Shown in pieces: positions 40,001 through 45,897 of a stretch of 64,000 nt of DNA. Numbering within the stretch: the stretch's first letter is position 1; each line of letters starts with the position of its first letter. The position numbers were made by a program, and so were the translations under genes. The DNA is from Paracentrotus lividus. Taxonomy: Eukaryota > Echinodermata > Echinoidea > Camarodonta > Echinidae. The stretch lies in assembly GCA_940671915.1 (NCBI GenBank), contig CALNVZ010003434.1, positions 23,751,506 to 23,815,505 of the forward strand. Reading direction: 5' to 3'. The notes beneath the pieces were generated by a model that was not told where the DNA came from, did no database searches, and saw only the letters and a list, made by a program, of their open reading frames with translations.

Positions 40001-41479
40001 GCATTCCTTTTTGCTACACTTTTCACCCTGTTATTATAACATAACTAATTCTTGCATTTTGCCTTTTTACTAACAATTTGCTTCGCTATATATTAATTTA
40101 GTGATACGATGAGCTTGTTTTTTAATTCATAGAATATCTAACAATTTATTATCATCTTTTGGAAAACTTTGACATTGATTAAAAACCTCTTGCAATTGCT
40201 AATTAATGTAATACCCATAACCCCTGGCACAGAAAAAAAAACATGATACTATAATAATGGTTTGATGTTTTCTTATTTTTCTTTCTTTTGCTGTCTTGAA
40301 ATTTAAAAATTTATTTGAACATAACAACTTTTTTGGGCAACTCCATGATAAATCAGAGTAGTATACTCCTATTATGATTCCTCTGACAATATATTTTTTT
40401 AATACCCTCCCAAATAAGTTTCTAATTCCTTCCCACTGACAAACCCTTCCAGACACATAATCATGGCTACCCCTGATGCCTGAATAAATAAACTAACAAT
40501 ATGAAGTCACTATTATCCAATTTTTTTAATTATCATCTGAAATGCTGCTAAAACTTAAAAATTCATGTTTAACCTAATCTTTTTTCCACCCTGTTGTGTT
40601 GTGCGATTGTGTGTTCAATCTCCTTTTTTACTAACAGCGCAAAGTGGTGTTCATATCTGTAAGTGCTTGCTGTCACTACACGCAATTCGTAGTTCGAAAC
40701 GTTCTTGTTTGATTGTTATTCAGTCCAATATGAACACGTCTTGTGCACATCTTGATACTAACACTGCATGTTTAGTGTATTATATAATTATTTCCTTTCT
40801 TTCTTTTTTTTTCTTTTTTTTTTAATTCTTTGCCGAAAACATTTTATTTTCAGTTGCACATGTAGTATGCATACAATATTCGCAAATATTATTATTGCAT
40901 ACTAAATACATATTACAAAAGTAAAGGGCAAAAGTAAGGTCCTTAAGCATTGGCGGCGATCCCGGGGCGACGGGGGTACGTGTCCCCCCCCCCCCCCCCC
41001 CCCCCCCTCATTTTTTTTTTCTGGGAAATCGTCCCACCTCGATTTTTAAAGCTTAACATTTTTTTTAATTTAGTGATCAGCTAGTGAAGCTAATGAAGAG
41101 GCAAAATGTAAATGTTATCATAAGGCGAAATTTTCGGCTCGCGCTTCGCGCTCGCAAACATTGTCATTAGTTTCTGCATAATGTGCGAAATAAGTCATTC
41201 TATTTCGAATAACATAACATAATAAATAACACGGTTCAAATCTATATGAAATTAACAACGGCTTTGTGTTATTTCGTGGTAAGCAAACGATAAAAACAAA
41301 AAATATTTTACTGAGTTTGTAACAAATTATTTAGCATTATTTCATCTCCCCCAGCAAAAGACAAAGGTGTCGTACGAGATTATTTTTTCTTCTAAACTTT
41401 ACGCTGGGATTGTCTCGAAATGTTAGTGGTTATGTACTTTGTATTGTTAAAATTGTTATACATTTATGTCGTCACGAGT

Positions 41480-41521
<42 letters not shown>

Positions 41522-44500
41522 ATAGCCTGTATGTTTTGGCTTGGAACGCTACACATAGGTTTTTCAATTTACCACAGGGGCACAATCATTTCAATAAAAA
41601 TAAATAAACCTGTTTATGTCCAAATTTTCCTTACTGGAAAACATAAACTGGCAACACAAAAGCACCCCGAATCCTATTTCAAACTCCACAGCGTTAATTA
41701 TACGATCAATGACTGTAGGTATTCATATTATATGTGACCCATCACATCAAAATCAGACACAAGTCGCCAGAAAAGAGTCAAAGATCCCAACAAAACAATC
41801 AATTTTTAAAGGCTTACCCCTAATCATATGTATACATCTTTTTTTTTACAGATCATACAAGAAACATTAAAAATTCAGAAAATCAAGAAATATTTCCCCC
41901 CAAATAAGACAGTTTCATATCAATTCTACTCTATGTAAAATGTAAAGTTAACATGTACTTTTGTGTGGTATTAAATCGTAACTAAACAAGGCGCGTCCAT
42001 TATTGATGAGGGGAGACGCAACAAAGTGACGTTGGAAATACAGCTGAGCGGCCCTGCAATTTATACACCCGGTTGCAATAATCAATAATAAGCTCACAAA
42101 AACTCGCGTAAGAAGACACCCTGCAGTGGAATGGTATTGTCCATTCGTTTGAGAAAACAACTCGTGGAGATGAAAGACATATGAAAACGTTGGGGCTTCT
42201 TTCTAGGAAAACCATTTTCACGCACCGATTGTCAATGGAAGGAATGCCCGAAAAACGGGAGTTTTGTTGAATATACTGGAATAAAAAAAAATCGAGAAGA
42301 TCATTTACTTAGTTACACAGGTTTTATGAGGGTTAATGTATATAAAACAAGATAAAACCTTGGGAAGAATATTTTTTACCCCTAACCCTCGCGTTTTGAG
42401 CTTTAAAATCTCCCATTTTAGTCATTTTTGGGTCGTTTTTCTGTGTGAAAATGATATTTTGGTCAAACAGCAGTCACTAAAAGCTTTCTGTAAAATTCAG
42501 CAGCGCATCGATTTCCTAGTTACGCTGAGTGAAGTAAATATATTAATTTCTCTTTCCAATGATTTTAACTTCTTTGTGATTGGTCAATATTTTCCCCCGC
42601 GTTTTTGATATCATAAAAAAAAATATCATGATAAAATACTTCGATCCTGACTGCACAGCTTGCACTCTCCTTTTACACGGTCTTTATTCAGGGCATTGTT
42701 ATCGCGATATCGACGGTCAGACGTAGAGAGAGTCTATACCCAGTACACACATTTCCCGTAAGATTCTTTCTGGTCGTTAGTGCACTGTAGTGGAACTGTG
42801 CGTGTTTGGTATAAAATAACACTGTCCTTTTTGATTGTTCACGTTTTCATATGAATTGATCAAATTGTTCAAAATGACACGACTTTTTTTTTAGTGAATT
42901 AAAATGAATGTACCATCTCCGGAAAGCTGAGAATTCAAGCTTTTAATTGCCATGCGAACAATAAGCTATAATAGAATAATGCGGCATTGGGGATCAAAAC
43001 TATGCATTGCATGAGCTATTTTGAGAGCAAAATATACCATATTGTACAGGAATTTGATCTGCCTACGCTTTCGAATTGACAAAAGTGACAGGACATTTCT
43101 TTCTTTTGCAATACGTTATTCATATTTTTGAAAAATTCAGACTCTCAGCGTACTTCTTCAAAGCGAACATTGATTTGAAAAGGTAGTTGCTCGTCACAAT
43201 AAAGAAAATAAAGTGAAAAACCGTGCAAAAGTCTATGGATGCGTTAGCTTTGAGTAGAATGGTAGCGCCCTCTATCAATTAAGTTTACAACTAGAATTGA
43301 TATGTGATAATTTTGCTGATTTATTCGACACTGTGCTTTAATTTGCTTGGCGACTTGTGTCTGATTTCGATGTGATGCATCACATATGTGGTTCGGCATT
43401 CTGATAGACTATAAAATAGCTGTATTCATGTTTATGTACATTTATGTGTCCATTGTTTTATGTTTATTATCATGTCATTGTAACAATTCACTAATTTTTA
43501 ATCAATGACTCTTACTGCAAGGAATCGCTTAATAAAATATAGGGAAAGCAATTTAGTCTTCTAACATTTTTTAAGAGTCAGAAAATTTGGTTTGCTCAAT
43601 TTGTCCAGGGAATCAAACTTTAATTCATATCAGTTGCCGTTGTTTCTGTTTGTGCACACAATGCTTAAGCCTGAACTCATTATACGTTGCACTTTATTTC
43701 ACATAATTATCTTATTGTATAATATCTCCTTTCATACCATCTTTAATAACTAATAAGTAACAAAATAATGTACCTCAGTCATTCCATTTCAAAAAACAAA
43801 ATTATGAGTCATTCCCCACCTGTCTGTGAATAACTTGAATTATTTCTTCTCATTAAGAACTATCAAAAAGTGTTTTTTCATTGATTTTCTGAAAGAAAAT
43901 GAGCCTTTGGATGTCAATTTTTGAAGGAAATCAAGAAAAAGCCAAAATATTGTCATTATTTTGAATTCAATAGCGATTCTGACTTTCTTGAATTTTAAAA
44001 AGAACAGACCGGTGAAGCATTAAACGAATTATATACAGGAAGTTGTGATTTTTGTTTAAATCATAATTACTTGTGTTCCATTTATTTATGAATACGATGT
44101 TACATATAATTTTCATTAAGAATTGTGTTGATTTGTGATACCTGAAATATATTTCAGCCCTTGAATCTGAAATCATGAATATAGAAGATGTTTACTTGTC
44201 AAGATAAACGTCCTTCAATGAAATAGACCGGTTTTTCAAACATTTGCAATGATTTTGGTCAGTTATCGACAAAACGTGTTGTGTTTTCTATCTTTGTGAA
44301 GAAAACACGAACAATAATCGGTCTTTTGTTCATCTTTTAACGAGTTTTGTACTTGCTCTTGAAACCTCTACAACTTTCTAACCATGAATGATGTATTTTG
44401 GCAGGACTGGGGTGAAAAACTTCCTACATCACGAAATAACGGTTCAGCTGTACAGGAAAACAATAGCAAGGTATCATTTAGAATTTAATGTTTTCTACGA

Positions 44501-45621
44501 TGTTTTGTTGTTGTTAGAATGTACCAATTCTTTTTTATGTTTGCATGGAATAGGGAAAATCTAAACCTAACAAAAAATAGACTTTAACACGCACGCTGTA
44601 CCCTGATCCTCAACGACCAAAATTACCTTGTCTGATTCATCAACATGATCAAGATTAATAAACAGAAATAAATTTCACACACTTGACCCAAAACATTTGT
44701 GCCAAGTCATCGTCGTAACCTGTCTTACCCCTTTATACAGCAAGGAAATCCTGATCTCTTTCACTTTTCCCAATTCCCCCTGACTCTCACATCTTAATAA
44801 TAATAATAATGATAATAATACCCAATATTTATATCGCGCCTATCCCAAATGGCCCAAAGAAACATCTTTCTATTTTGCAATAATATTGGGGGCAACTAAT
44901 GCAATATGTAGCTATGTCACTGTCAGTTAACTTCCATTTAATCTCAGAAGTATACTAGTAATTTATCTTGAATAACATCATATTATTCCATTTAGCACAT
45001 GGTTGTACAGGAGAGTGAGAGTATGGTATTACAACCCTTAAGACCTACACCTTGGAGTACTACGGGTAAGTTTCACAAAGATATGTCATATTAGAAATAA
45101 AGCCAAATTCTACTGCTTATGGTTAAAAAAGGATGGTGCAATTCGATTGTTTGCCATGTTAAATCTGAAAAGATAATGTAAAAAAAAAAAGAAGACCCCA
45201 AATAATTATATTTAGACCTGCTTCAATATCTGTTAGTCGCTTGTCCTTTTATTTTTTGGATAGACTTAATTTTTTTTTTGTTTTTTTTTTTTGGGGGGGT
45301 GGGTGGGAAGATGTTTTCTTAACTTTCTCAAATCAAAAGAAAATCTTAATGATCAATATTATCAACATTATTATAGCTCTTTTAATATCTTTGGATGTTT
45401 TCCGACAAGGATTTACCCCCTAATCCGTCACCCAGGTCGTTATTTCGCTTTTTGTGTTTTAAATAATGTTGTGTTGCCTACATAATTTCAAAGCAGTTCT
45501 GCGTAAAAGCACAAAAATGTATTTAAAATTCTTTATGCTTATACACAATCATAATTATTATAACACATTTCTTTTTTATTATTATTCATTTATTTCAATG
45601 TGGACAGAGAGTTCTTGCTAA
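1777..45621 (+). CDS. Ionotropic glutamate receptor, delta-like (AMPA/kainate/delta class), 18 exons, 5' partial
   Basis: Joined exons encode about 924 residues: amino-terminal domain (1-430), ligand-binding S1 (about 435-560), M1 (about 570-590), re-entrant pore loop ending in LQQG (about 620-626), M3 with TYTANLAAF (about 640-665), S2 (about 670-810), M4 (about 830-855) and a ~70-residue cytoplasmic tail. It should form a tetrameric cation channel, or a channel-like synaptic organiser, in the plasma membrane. Every junction has GT/AG sites and matching phase. The block [20 protein letters not shown] and [12 protein letters not shown] resemble delta receptors most (from memory of the family). 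Ligand-contact positions are Arg (35194-35196), Ser-Ser-Leu (38754-38762) and Trp-Asp (38904-38909). The signal-peptide exon is not seen. Kainate-like or another invertebrate AKDF subtype is the alternative; the glutamate-receptor identity itself is secure. Confidence 0.93.
1967..2107. mobile_element. Hairpin MITE, family A copy 1
   Basis: Long imperfect inverted repeat: CAGGGGGGCGTTTCATGAAA at one end and ATGCAATGCCCCCC at the other, with internal GTCGGAC...TTATCCGACAA arms, so nearly the whole ~140 bp folds back. It starts 34 bp after the donor of receptor exon a, placing a strong hairpin beside that splice site. Confidence 0.88.
2411..2442. repeat. GT dinucleotide microsatellite
   Basis: Near-perfect alternating GT run with one GGG interruption. 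Confidence 0.95.
2443..4040. other. Intron, nothing recognised
   Basis: AT-rich sequence with no supported exon, structured repeat or RNA gene that I can see. Confidence 0.5.
4040..5750. repeat. Purine-rich block switching to kilobase polypyrimidine block
   Basis: About 4040-4640 is rich in G/A on the + strand; from about 4680 to 5720 it is overwhelmingly C/T. Degenerate longer-period repetition is visible: the phrase atcccttctcc...ctctgtctYcacca occurs near 4962 and near 5530. Around 5275-5420 a normal-composition stretch interrupts the tract. Open frames of 160-210 codons here (Ser/Leu/Pro/His-rich) are products of skewed composition, not genes. Confidence 0.8.
5751..6544. other. Intron, nothing recognised
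   Basis: AT-rich; no exon or structured element identified. Confidence 0.5.
6545..6687. mobile_element. Hairpin MITE, family A copy 2
   Basis: Best-preserved copy: begins CAGGGGGGCGTTTCATGAAA and ends TTTGATGAAATGCCCCCCTG, so the terminal inverted repeat is clearly CAGGGGGGC. The centre reads ctgttataagctactgaaatgc, also seen in copies 1 and 5. Confidence 0.92.
6688..7738. other. Intron, nothing recognised
   Basis: AT-rich; an 80-codon open frame at 7206-7448 shows no family resemblance and is not called. Confidence 0.5.
7739..7850. repeat. Degenerate GTTTT-rich simple repeat
   Basis: Runs of gttttttgttttgtttttg-type sequence, diverged. A 76-codon frame through it is low complexity. Confidence 0.8.
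8040..8815. repeat. Second polypyrimidine tract (C-rich)
   Basis: Almost pure pyrimidine on the + strand with irregular CTCCC/CACCC phrases. It is followed by an AG-rich stretch at about 9000-9090. The Pro/Ser/Leu-rich frame of 180 codons is a composition artefact. Such tracts can form triplex or other non-B DNA (inference). Confidence 0.85.
8816..10346. other. Intron, no gene recognised; GC-richer patch at 8850-8960
   Basis: The patch after the pyrimidine tract has higher GC than its surroundings and short open frames on both strands, neither resembling a known family. A 117-codon minus frame at 9717-10070 is also unrecognised. No splice-site-bounded exon is convincing. Confidence 0.4.
10347..10543. 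mobile_element. Short MITE-like inverted-repeat element
   Basis: GTTTTCCCGGTCAA at the left end and TTGACCGGGAAAAC at the right, ~197 bp apart, both flanked by tata-type sequence (atatac and ctatat). Internal sequence is AT-rich with no coding potential. Confidence 0.7.
10544..14048. other. Intron, nothing recognised
   Basis: AT-rich with a C homopolymer at about 10620. A 104-codon minus frame at 13032-13346 starting [14 protein letters not shown] is not recognised and has no supporting context. No exon called. Confidence 0.5.
14049..14546. mobile_element. ~500-bp near-perfect palindrome with duplicated arms
   Basis: TATAATATTCCC at the left end mirrors GGGAATATTATA at the right; the centre is ttacatcttaagatgtaa around 14298. 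Each ~245-bp arm is itself two tandem copies of a ~117-bp unit beginning cattTctcatacagtaaa and containing tgatttggttttgcat. Arm identity is high, so it can form a long hairpin or be transcribed as self-complementary RNA. Confidence 0.92.
15128..17093. mobile_element. Tc1/mariner-like non-autonomous element with long inverted arms
   Basis: Ends are CAGTTGTGCTCATAAGTATT and its mirror AATACTTATGAGCACAACTG, each flanked by TA, the Tc1/mariner target. The inverted similarity extends far inside: 15600-15830 mirrors about 16640-16850 (for example cctcaggttgcagggtcttt versus ctcaggttgcatggtcttcg). No transposase reading frame with a DDE/D pattern is evident, so it is probably non-autonomous. It carries a nested element at 15323-15591. 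Confidence 0.85.
15323..15591. mobile_element. Inserted MITE (family B short form) inside the Tc1-like element
   Basis: Begins GTGATCCATCACATCAAAAT and ends with the mirror ATTTCGATGTGATGCATCAC; the inverted repeat continues through CAGACACAAGTCGCC. It is flanked by AAGT on both sides (15319-15322 and 15592-15595), a 4-bp target duplication. The other arm of the host element retains the uninterrupted cataagtat...attcatacc sequence. Contains a C run at about 15484. Confidence 0.9.
17094..18951. other. Intron, no gene recognised; possible short TIR fragment at 17918-18055
   Basis: AT-rich. At 17918 caggcgcggatcc and near 18035 tgcgtccgctactg look like worn ends of a CAGNGGCGGATCC-type MITE as seen at 36653. 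The 123-codon plus frame at 17698-18069 overlaps it and is not recognised. Confidence 0.4.
18952..19027 (-). pseudogene. Degenerate tRNA-like sequence
   Basis: On the minus strand it has a good T arm (GTGGG TTTGATT CCCAC), an A-box-like tggtctaatggc and a 7-nt anticodon loop with GTA (Tyr). The acceptor stem has mismatches and position 33 is not T, so it is a tRNA relic or tRNA-derived SINE head rather than a working tRNA. Confidence 0.55.
19028..20874. other. Intron, nothing recognised
   Basis: AT-rich. A 120-codon minus frame at 19704-20066 (Phe/Leu/His-rich) has no family resemblance and is not called. Confidence 0.5.
20875..21132 (+). CDS. Receptor exon b: amino-terminal domain
   Basis: Acceptor ttctccag, donor acacag|gtaag, phase 1 to phase 1, 86 codons. 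It begins [18 protein letters not shown] and contains [29 protein letters not shown] sequence, the region where family members read as a DL(V/M)...W..V...YD block. It follows a ~19-kb intron. An NIT glycosylation sequon lies near its start. Confidence 0.95.
21433..21571. mobile_element. Hairpin MITE, family A copy 3
   Basis: Ends GGGGGGCATTTCATCAAAGG and CCTTTGATGAAATGCCCCCT; centre cagccaatcagatgcaag as in copy 4. Forms a tandem pair with copy 4 including flanking DNA. Confidence 0.92.
21611..21749. mobile_element. Hairpin MITE, family A copy 4 (tandem duplicate of copy 3)
   Basis: Nearly identical to copy 3. The DNA following each copy is also shared (gaagtacccRaatt then gataacggtgatgtgatgat), so a ~178-bp segment containing MITE plus flank was duplicated in tandem rather than inserted twice. 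Lies in the 850-bp intron between receptor exons b and c. Confidence 0.92.
21980..22185 (+). CDS. Receptor exon c: amino-terminal domain
   Basis: Acceptor cattacag, donor agacag|gtaggt, phase 1 in and phase 0 out (206 nt). It encodes [20 protein letters not shown]...[19 protein letters not shown], matching the position where family proteins read as the second lobe of the amino-terminal domain. A tandem pair of MITEs lies in the short intron just upstream. Confidence 0.92.
22186..24667. other. Introns around receptor exon d, otherwise nothing recognised
   Basis: AT-rich apart from exon d. At 23990-24085 the palindromic phrase gagacgtctccg is repeated three times (gagacgtctccgagacgtctccg); the same phrase recurs at about 52530. 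Confidence 0.5.
22879..22932 (+). CDS. Receptor exon d: 18-codon exon of the amino-terminal domain
   Basis: Acceptor caaacag, donor cac|gtaagt, phase 0 to 0, 54 nt. It encodes [18 protein letters not shown]. The GM(T)..EYHWI pattern is the typical turn-and-strand of the amino-terminal domain in kainate and delta receptors, so this small exon is well supported despite its size. Confidence 0.9.
24668..24911 (+). repeat. Dispersed repeat, copy 2 (partner at 1494-1719)
   Basis: Direct-orientation relative of 1494-1719, ending cccactgcactagattctct. Diverged with indels; function unknown. Confidence 0.65.
25243..25299 (+). CDS. Receptor exon e: 19-codon exon of the amino-terminal domain
   Basis: Acceptor tgaatag, donor gag|gtgagt, phase 0 to 0, 57 nt. 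It encodes [19 protein letters not shown]. It follows exon d in frame and is open with consensus splice sites; family similarity is weak in this variable part of the domain. Confidence 0.8.
25388..25470. repeat. AAT-headed 'tttataaaacgc' dispersed repeat
   Basis: taataataatactaattttatttataaaacgc-type sequence, with a TAA microsatellite at one end and a tttatataGCGC-like block next to it. Similar arrangements occur at 44790-44880 and 47038-47110, suggesting one dispersed family with a microsatellite tail. Confidence 0.5.
25613..26630. mobile_element. ~1-kb non-autonomous element densely packed with CGTTC motifs
   Basis: Left end GCCGTCACACTGAG.TCGTTC and right end GAACGAGCTCAGTGTGACGG are inverted repeats. 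A second copy of the right end occurs internally at 26186-26206. A segment at about 25910-25993 (gtagtacgtccttctcgttc...) is repeated at about 26246-26328. The pentamer CGTTC or GAACG occurs well over ten times, giving a subterminal-repeat look typical of transposase-binding arrays. No coding capacity. Confidence 0.8.
26829..27061. mobile_element. PIF/Harbinger-like MITE
   Basis: Ends TGCTACAGTCACACAGACAC and GTGTCTGTGTGACTGCAGCA are inverted repeats of about 25 bp, flanked by TAA on both sides. A 3-bp TAA/TTA duplication is the PIF/Harbinger signature. About 233 bp, AT-rich interior. Confidence 0.78.
27301..27745. mobile_element. 445-bp foldback element
   Basis: Arms of about 165-180 bp: aacaca...gtaag and ctatttcagatatcaataat on the left mirror attattgatatctgaaatag and cttacttgttgtgttc on the right, with tcactgaagcatgacatgat close to the ~90-bp loop. 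No coding capacity. Confidence 0.88.
28425..28472 (+). CDS. Receptor exon f: 16-codon acidic exon
   Basis: Acceptor atttaag, donor gcg|gtatgt, phase 0 to 0, 48 nt. It encodes [16 protein letters not shown], a hydrophilic acidic segment with no clear counterpart in vertebrate receptors. Because it is symmetric it could be skipped without a frameshift. The acceptor is TAAG rather than CAG, so it may be a regulated or optional exon. Confidence 0.65.
28857..28894. repeat. G run plus GA microsatellite
   Basis: A G tract followed by about 12 GA units; intronic, 385 bp after receptor exon f. Confidence 0.95.
29924..30463. mobile_element. GC-rich 540-bp element with inverted ends
   Basis: Left CTATGGTCACAAAAACTGAG mirrors right end ...TCGGCTTTTGTGATCATAG with mismatches. 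The interior is much richer in CpG and GC than the introns around it and contains repeated ACCGGT/CGACCG-type phrases. It lies about 100 bp before receptor exon g. Short frames inside are not recognised. Confidence 0.65.
30568..30756 (+). CDS. Receptor exon g: amino-terminal domain
   Basis: Acceptor tttttccag, donor gag|gtgatt, phase 0 to 0, 63 codons. It begins [20 protein letters not shown] and ends [13 protein letters not shown]. The block FRFFNGSKG...[14 protein letters not shown] matches the family region where the hinge strand and following helices occur. It contains NGS and NTT glycosylation sequons. Confidence 0.92.
30969..31044 (+). pseudogene. tRNA-like relic (SINE head)
   Basis: A-box-like tctcagtcggtaga at 30980 and a perfect B box GGTTCGAGTCC at 31021, with correct spacing for a Pol III internal promoter. 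The 5' acceptor strand does not pair with ggaatccca, so not an intact tRNA; more likely a tRNA-derived repeat in the intron before exon h. Confidence 0.55.
31131..31292 (+). CDS. Receptor exon h: amino-terminal domain
   Basis: Acceptor attcttacag, donor aag|gtaggt, phase 0 to 0, 54 codons. [20 protein letters not shown] is the characteristic AxxYDAVxxxA helix of receptor amino-terminal domains, which makes the assignment firm. A degenerate tRNA-like sequence lies about 90 bp upstream. Confidence 0.95.
31293..32205. other. Intron, nothing recognised
   Basis: AT-rich, no repeats or exons identified. Confidence 0.5.
32206..32322 (+). CDS. Receptor exon i: end of amino-terminal domain
   Basis: Acceptor cctcccgcag, donor cag|gtaagg, phase 0 to 0, 39 codons. 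It contains [20 protein letters not shown], equivalent to the conserved G(L/M)TG.(I/V).F...G beta-strand motif. One NRT glycosylation sequon. Confidence 0.95.
33010..33466. repeat. Degenerate TTGGTCTA array that switches strand in the middle
   Basis: The first half repeats variants of ttggtctaa/ttggtccaa every 15-25 bp; from about 33250 the second half carries the complement, tagaccaa/tagacgaaatgg. The array is therefore a degenerate foldback. Its end, gtttagaccaattggcaatt followed by tacc, recurs exactly at 48877-48900. Confidence 0.85.
33521..33625 (+). CDS. Receptor exon j: linker into ligand-binding domain
   Basis: Acceptor ggcacttag, donor gag|gtatgg, phase 0 to 0, 35 codons. It starts [15 protein letters not shown], the IG.WD..SGL-type junction between the amino-terminal and ligand-binding domains, and ends [10 protein letters not shown], the first strand of S1. 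A degenerate TTGGTCTA-type array ends only about 55 bp upstream of the exon. Confidence 0.95.
34049..34088. repeat. 40-nt poly(T) tract
   Basis: Uninterrupted T run in the intron before receptor exon k. Confidence 0.97.
34334..34525 (+). CDS. Receptor exon k: ligand-binding S1
   Basis: Acceptor tgttatag, donor ggg|gtaaga, phase 0 to 0, 64 codons. EAPFV...[14 protein letters not shown], then [19 protein letters not shown]. These are the classic EEP(Y/F)V, GFCIDLL and YG....G.WNG(M/L)VG motifs. The Tyr of NYGG is the residue that stacks over the ligand in the family. Confidence 0.97.
34526..35151. other. Intron, nothing recognised
   Basis: AT-rich with a short GA run at 34950. Confidence 0.5.
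35152..35310 (+). CDS. Receptor exon l: ligand-binding S1, Arg contact
   Basis: Acceptor tttcgcag, donor aag|gtcaat (weak +3 to +5), phase 0 to 0, 53 codons. It reads [17 protein letters not shown] then [20 protein letters not shown]. The Arg that binds the ligand alpha-carboxylate is present at 35194-35196. The Pro that most glutamate receptors carry seven residues before it is Gly here (35173-35175), and the following Thr/Ala position is Val. Confidence 0.97.
35658..35705. repeat. Short inverted repeat CACTTGCCCGCCTG / CAGACGGGCAAGTG
   Basis: 48-bp GC-rich hairpin, in the intron just before the M1 exon. Could be a short MITE or the tip of a larger one. Confidence 0.75.
35778..35949 (+). 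CDS. Receptor exon m: M1 and pore loop to LQQG
   Basis: Acceptor cataaag, donor caag|gtaatc, phase 0 in and phase 1 out. It encodes M1 ([20 protein letters not shown]), the cytoplasmic linker and the re-entrant loop [17 protein letters not shown]. The Q/R-site codon is CAA at 35943-35945, a Gln, so the genomic form predicts calcium permeability if the channel conducts. The intron splits the Gly codon directly after QQ. Confidence 0.97.
36653..36758. mobile_element. 106-bp MITE with CAGYGGCGGATCCAG ends
   Basis: Left CAGTGGCGGATCCAG, right CTGGATCCGCCGCTG, flanked by GAATA on both sides (apparent 5-bp target duplication). GC-rich interior. Located in the 2.6-kb intron that splits the receptor pore loop. 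Confidence 0.85.
36759..38184. other. Intron, nothing recognised
   Basis: AT-rich; no exon or structured element seen. Confidence 0.5.
38185..38285. repeat. Short degenerate 'cgttaatccgaaa' array
   Basis: Several variants of ggYtcgttaatccgaaa within 100 bp. Related in style to the TTGGTCTA array but a different motif. Confidence 0.6.
38560..39037 (+). CDS. Receptor exon n: pore exit, M3 and S2
   Basis: Acceptor gacaatcag, donor gttgc|gtaagt, phase 1 in and phase 2 out, 478 nt. It encodes [21 protein letters not shown]3 with [15 protein letters not shown] (the usual SYTANLAAF gate with Thr for the first Ser) and most of S2. Ligand positions are NSSL (38751-38762) and [11 protein letters not shown] (Trp 38904, Asp 38907). 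GluA/GluK receptors have a Glu at the Asp position; GluN1 and GluD receptors have Trp-Asp. The exon ends [19 protein letters not shown]. Confidence 0.98.
39244..39514 (+). CDS. Receptor exon o: end of S2 and M4
   Basis: Acceptor ctttgacag, donor aag|gtatgt, phase 2 in and phase 0 out. [19 protein letters not shown] is the typical last helix of S2, followed by a Cys (ICPEE) and M4 ([20 protein letters not shown] and on to VEHMW). The basic juxtamembrane stretch [15 protein letters not shown] starts the cytoplasmic tail. Confidence 0.97.
39515..40983. other. Intron, nothing recognised
   Basis: AT-rich. Part of the 4.9-kb intron between the M4 exon and the tail exons. Confidence 0.5.
40984..41007. 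repeat. Poly(C) tract
   Basis: About 24 C residues, preceded by GC-rich ggcggcgatcccggggcgac, which resembles the GGCGGATCC-type MITE ends and may be the worn end of one. Confidence 0.9.
41482..41519. repeat. Poly(T) tract
   Basis: About 38 uninterrupted T residues. Confidence 0.97.
41734..43383. mobile_element. 1.65-kb family B element (long relative of the 15.3-kb insertion)
   Basis: Starts GTGACCCATCACATCAAAAT, ends ATTTCGATGTGATGCATCAC, and is flanked by ATAT on both sides (4-bp duplication). The first ~200 bp and last ~75 bp match the element at 15323-15591; the ~1.3-kb interior is unique. Open frames inside are short and unrecognised, so there is no evidence of a transposase. Confidence 0.88.
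43384..44404. other. Intron, nothing recognised
   Basis: AT-rich; no exon or repeat identified before receptor exon p. Confidence 0.5.
44405..44470 (+). CDS. Receptor exon p: cytoplasmic tail
   Basis: Acceptor tattttggcag, donor aag|gtatca, phase 0 to 0, 22 codons: [20 protein letters not shown] then SK. Assigned by frame, splice sites and position; cytoplasmic tails are not conserved, so there is no family match to confirm it. It lies after a ~4.9-kb intron. Confidence 0.65.
44790..44880. repeat. TAA microsatellite with 'tttatatcgcgc' block
   Basis: taataataataataatgataataata followed by cccaatatttatatcgcgcc; same layout as 25388 and 47038. Confidence 0.55.
44996..45065 (+). CDS. Receptor exon q: cytoplasmic tail
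   Basis: Acceptor ccatttag, donor acgg|gtaagt, phase 0 in and phase 1 out. It encodes [20 protein letters not shown] then STT. The donor is strong. If the following intron is retained the frame runs into a stop after about ten more residues (GKFHKDMSY), giving an alternative C-terminus. Confidence 0.65.
45066..45607. other. Last receptor intron
   Basis: Contains T/G homopolymers near 45275-45298. No further exon recognised. Confidence 0.5.
45608..45621 (+). CDS. Receptor terminal exon r: last codons and stop
   Basis: Acceptor atgtggacag after a T-rich tract; phase 1 in. It completes a Glu codon and reads SSC then TAA at 45619-45621. Nothing but frame, acceptor and downstream poly(A) signals supports it. 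It does not give a classical PDZ-binding C-terminus. Confidence 0.45.
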
Positions 45622-45714
45622 CACGGAACCGTGGTGCTGGTCTTCATAAGATGACTTCATTACGGACAAATCAAACTTTATGGATAATTTGATAACATTC
45701 GAAATTAGTTGAAT

Positions 45715-45897
45715 GTGAGATGCCCAACCGGAGCCAAATTCTGTTTTGGAGCTAGAGTTTGCCCAAGCTCTAAATGTGAGATGCCCAATCGAAGCCAAAT
45801 CCTGATTTGGGGCTAGAGTTTGCCCAAGCTCTAAATGTGAGATGCCCAACCGGAGCCAAATCTTGTTTAGGGGCTAGAGTTTTCCCAAGCTCTGAAC
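45715..45897 (+). repeat. Three head-to-tail copies of a 61-bp unit in the receptor 3' UTR
   Basis: Units begin at 45715, 45776 and 45837, each starting gtgagatgcccaa and containing ggagctagagttt/ggggctagagttt followed by cccaagctct. Period is exactly 61 bp with a few substitutions per unit. Located about 95 bp after the proposed stop codon, so transcribed as 3' UTR if the terminal exon is right. Confidence 0.9.
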
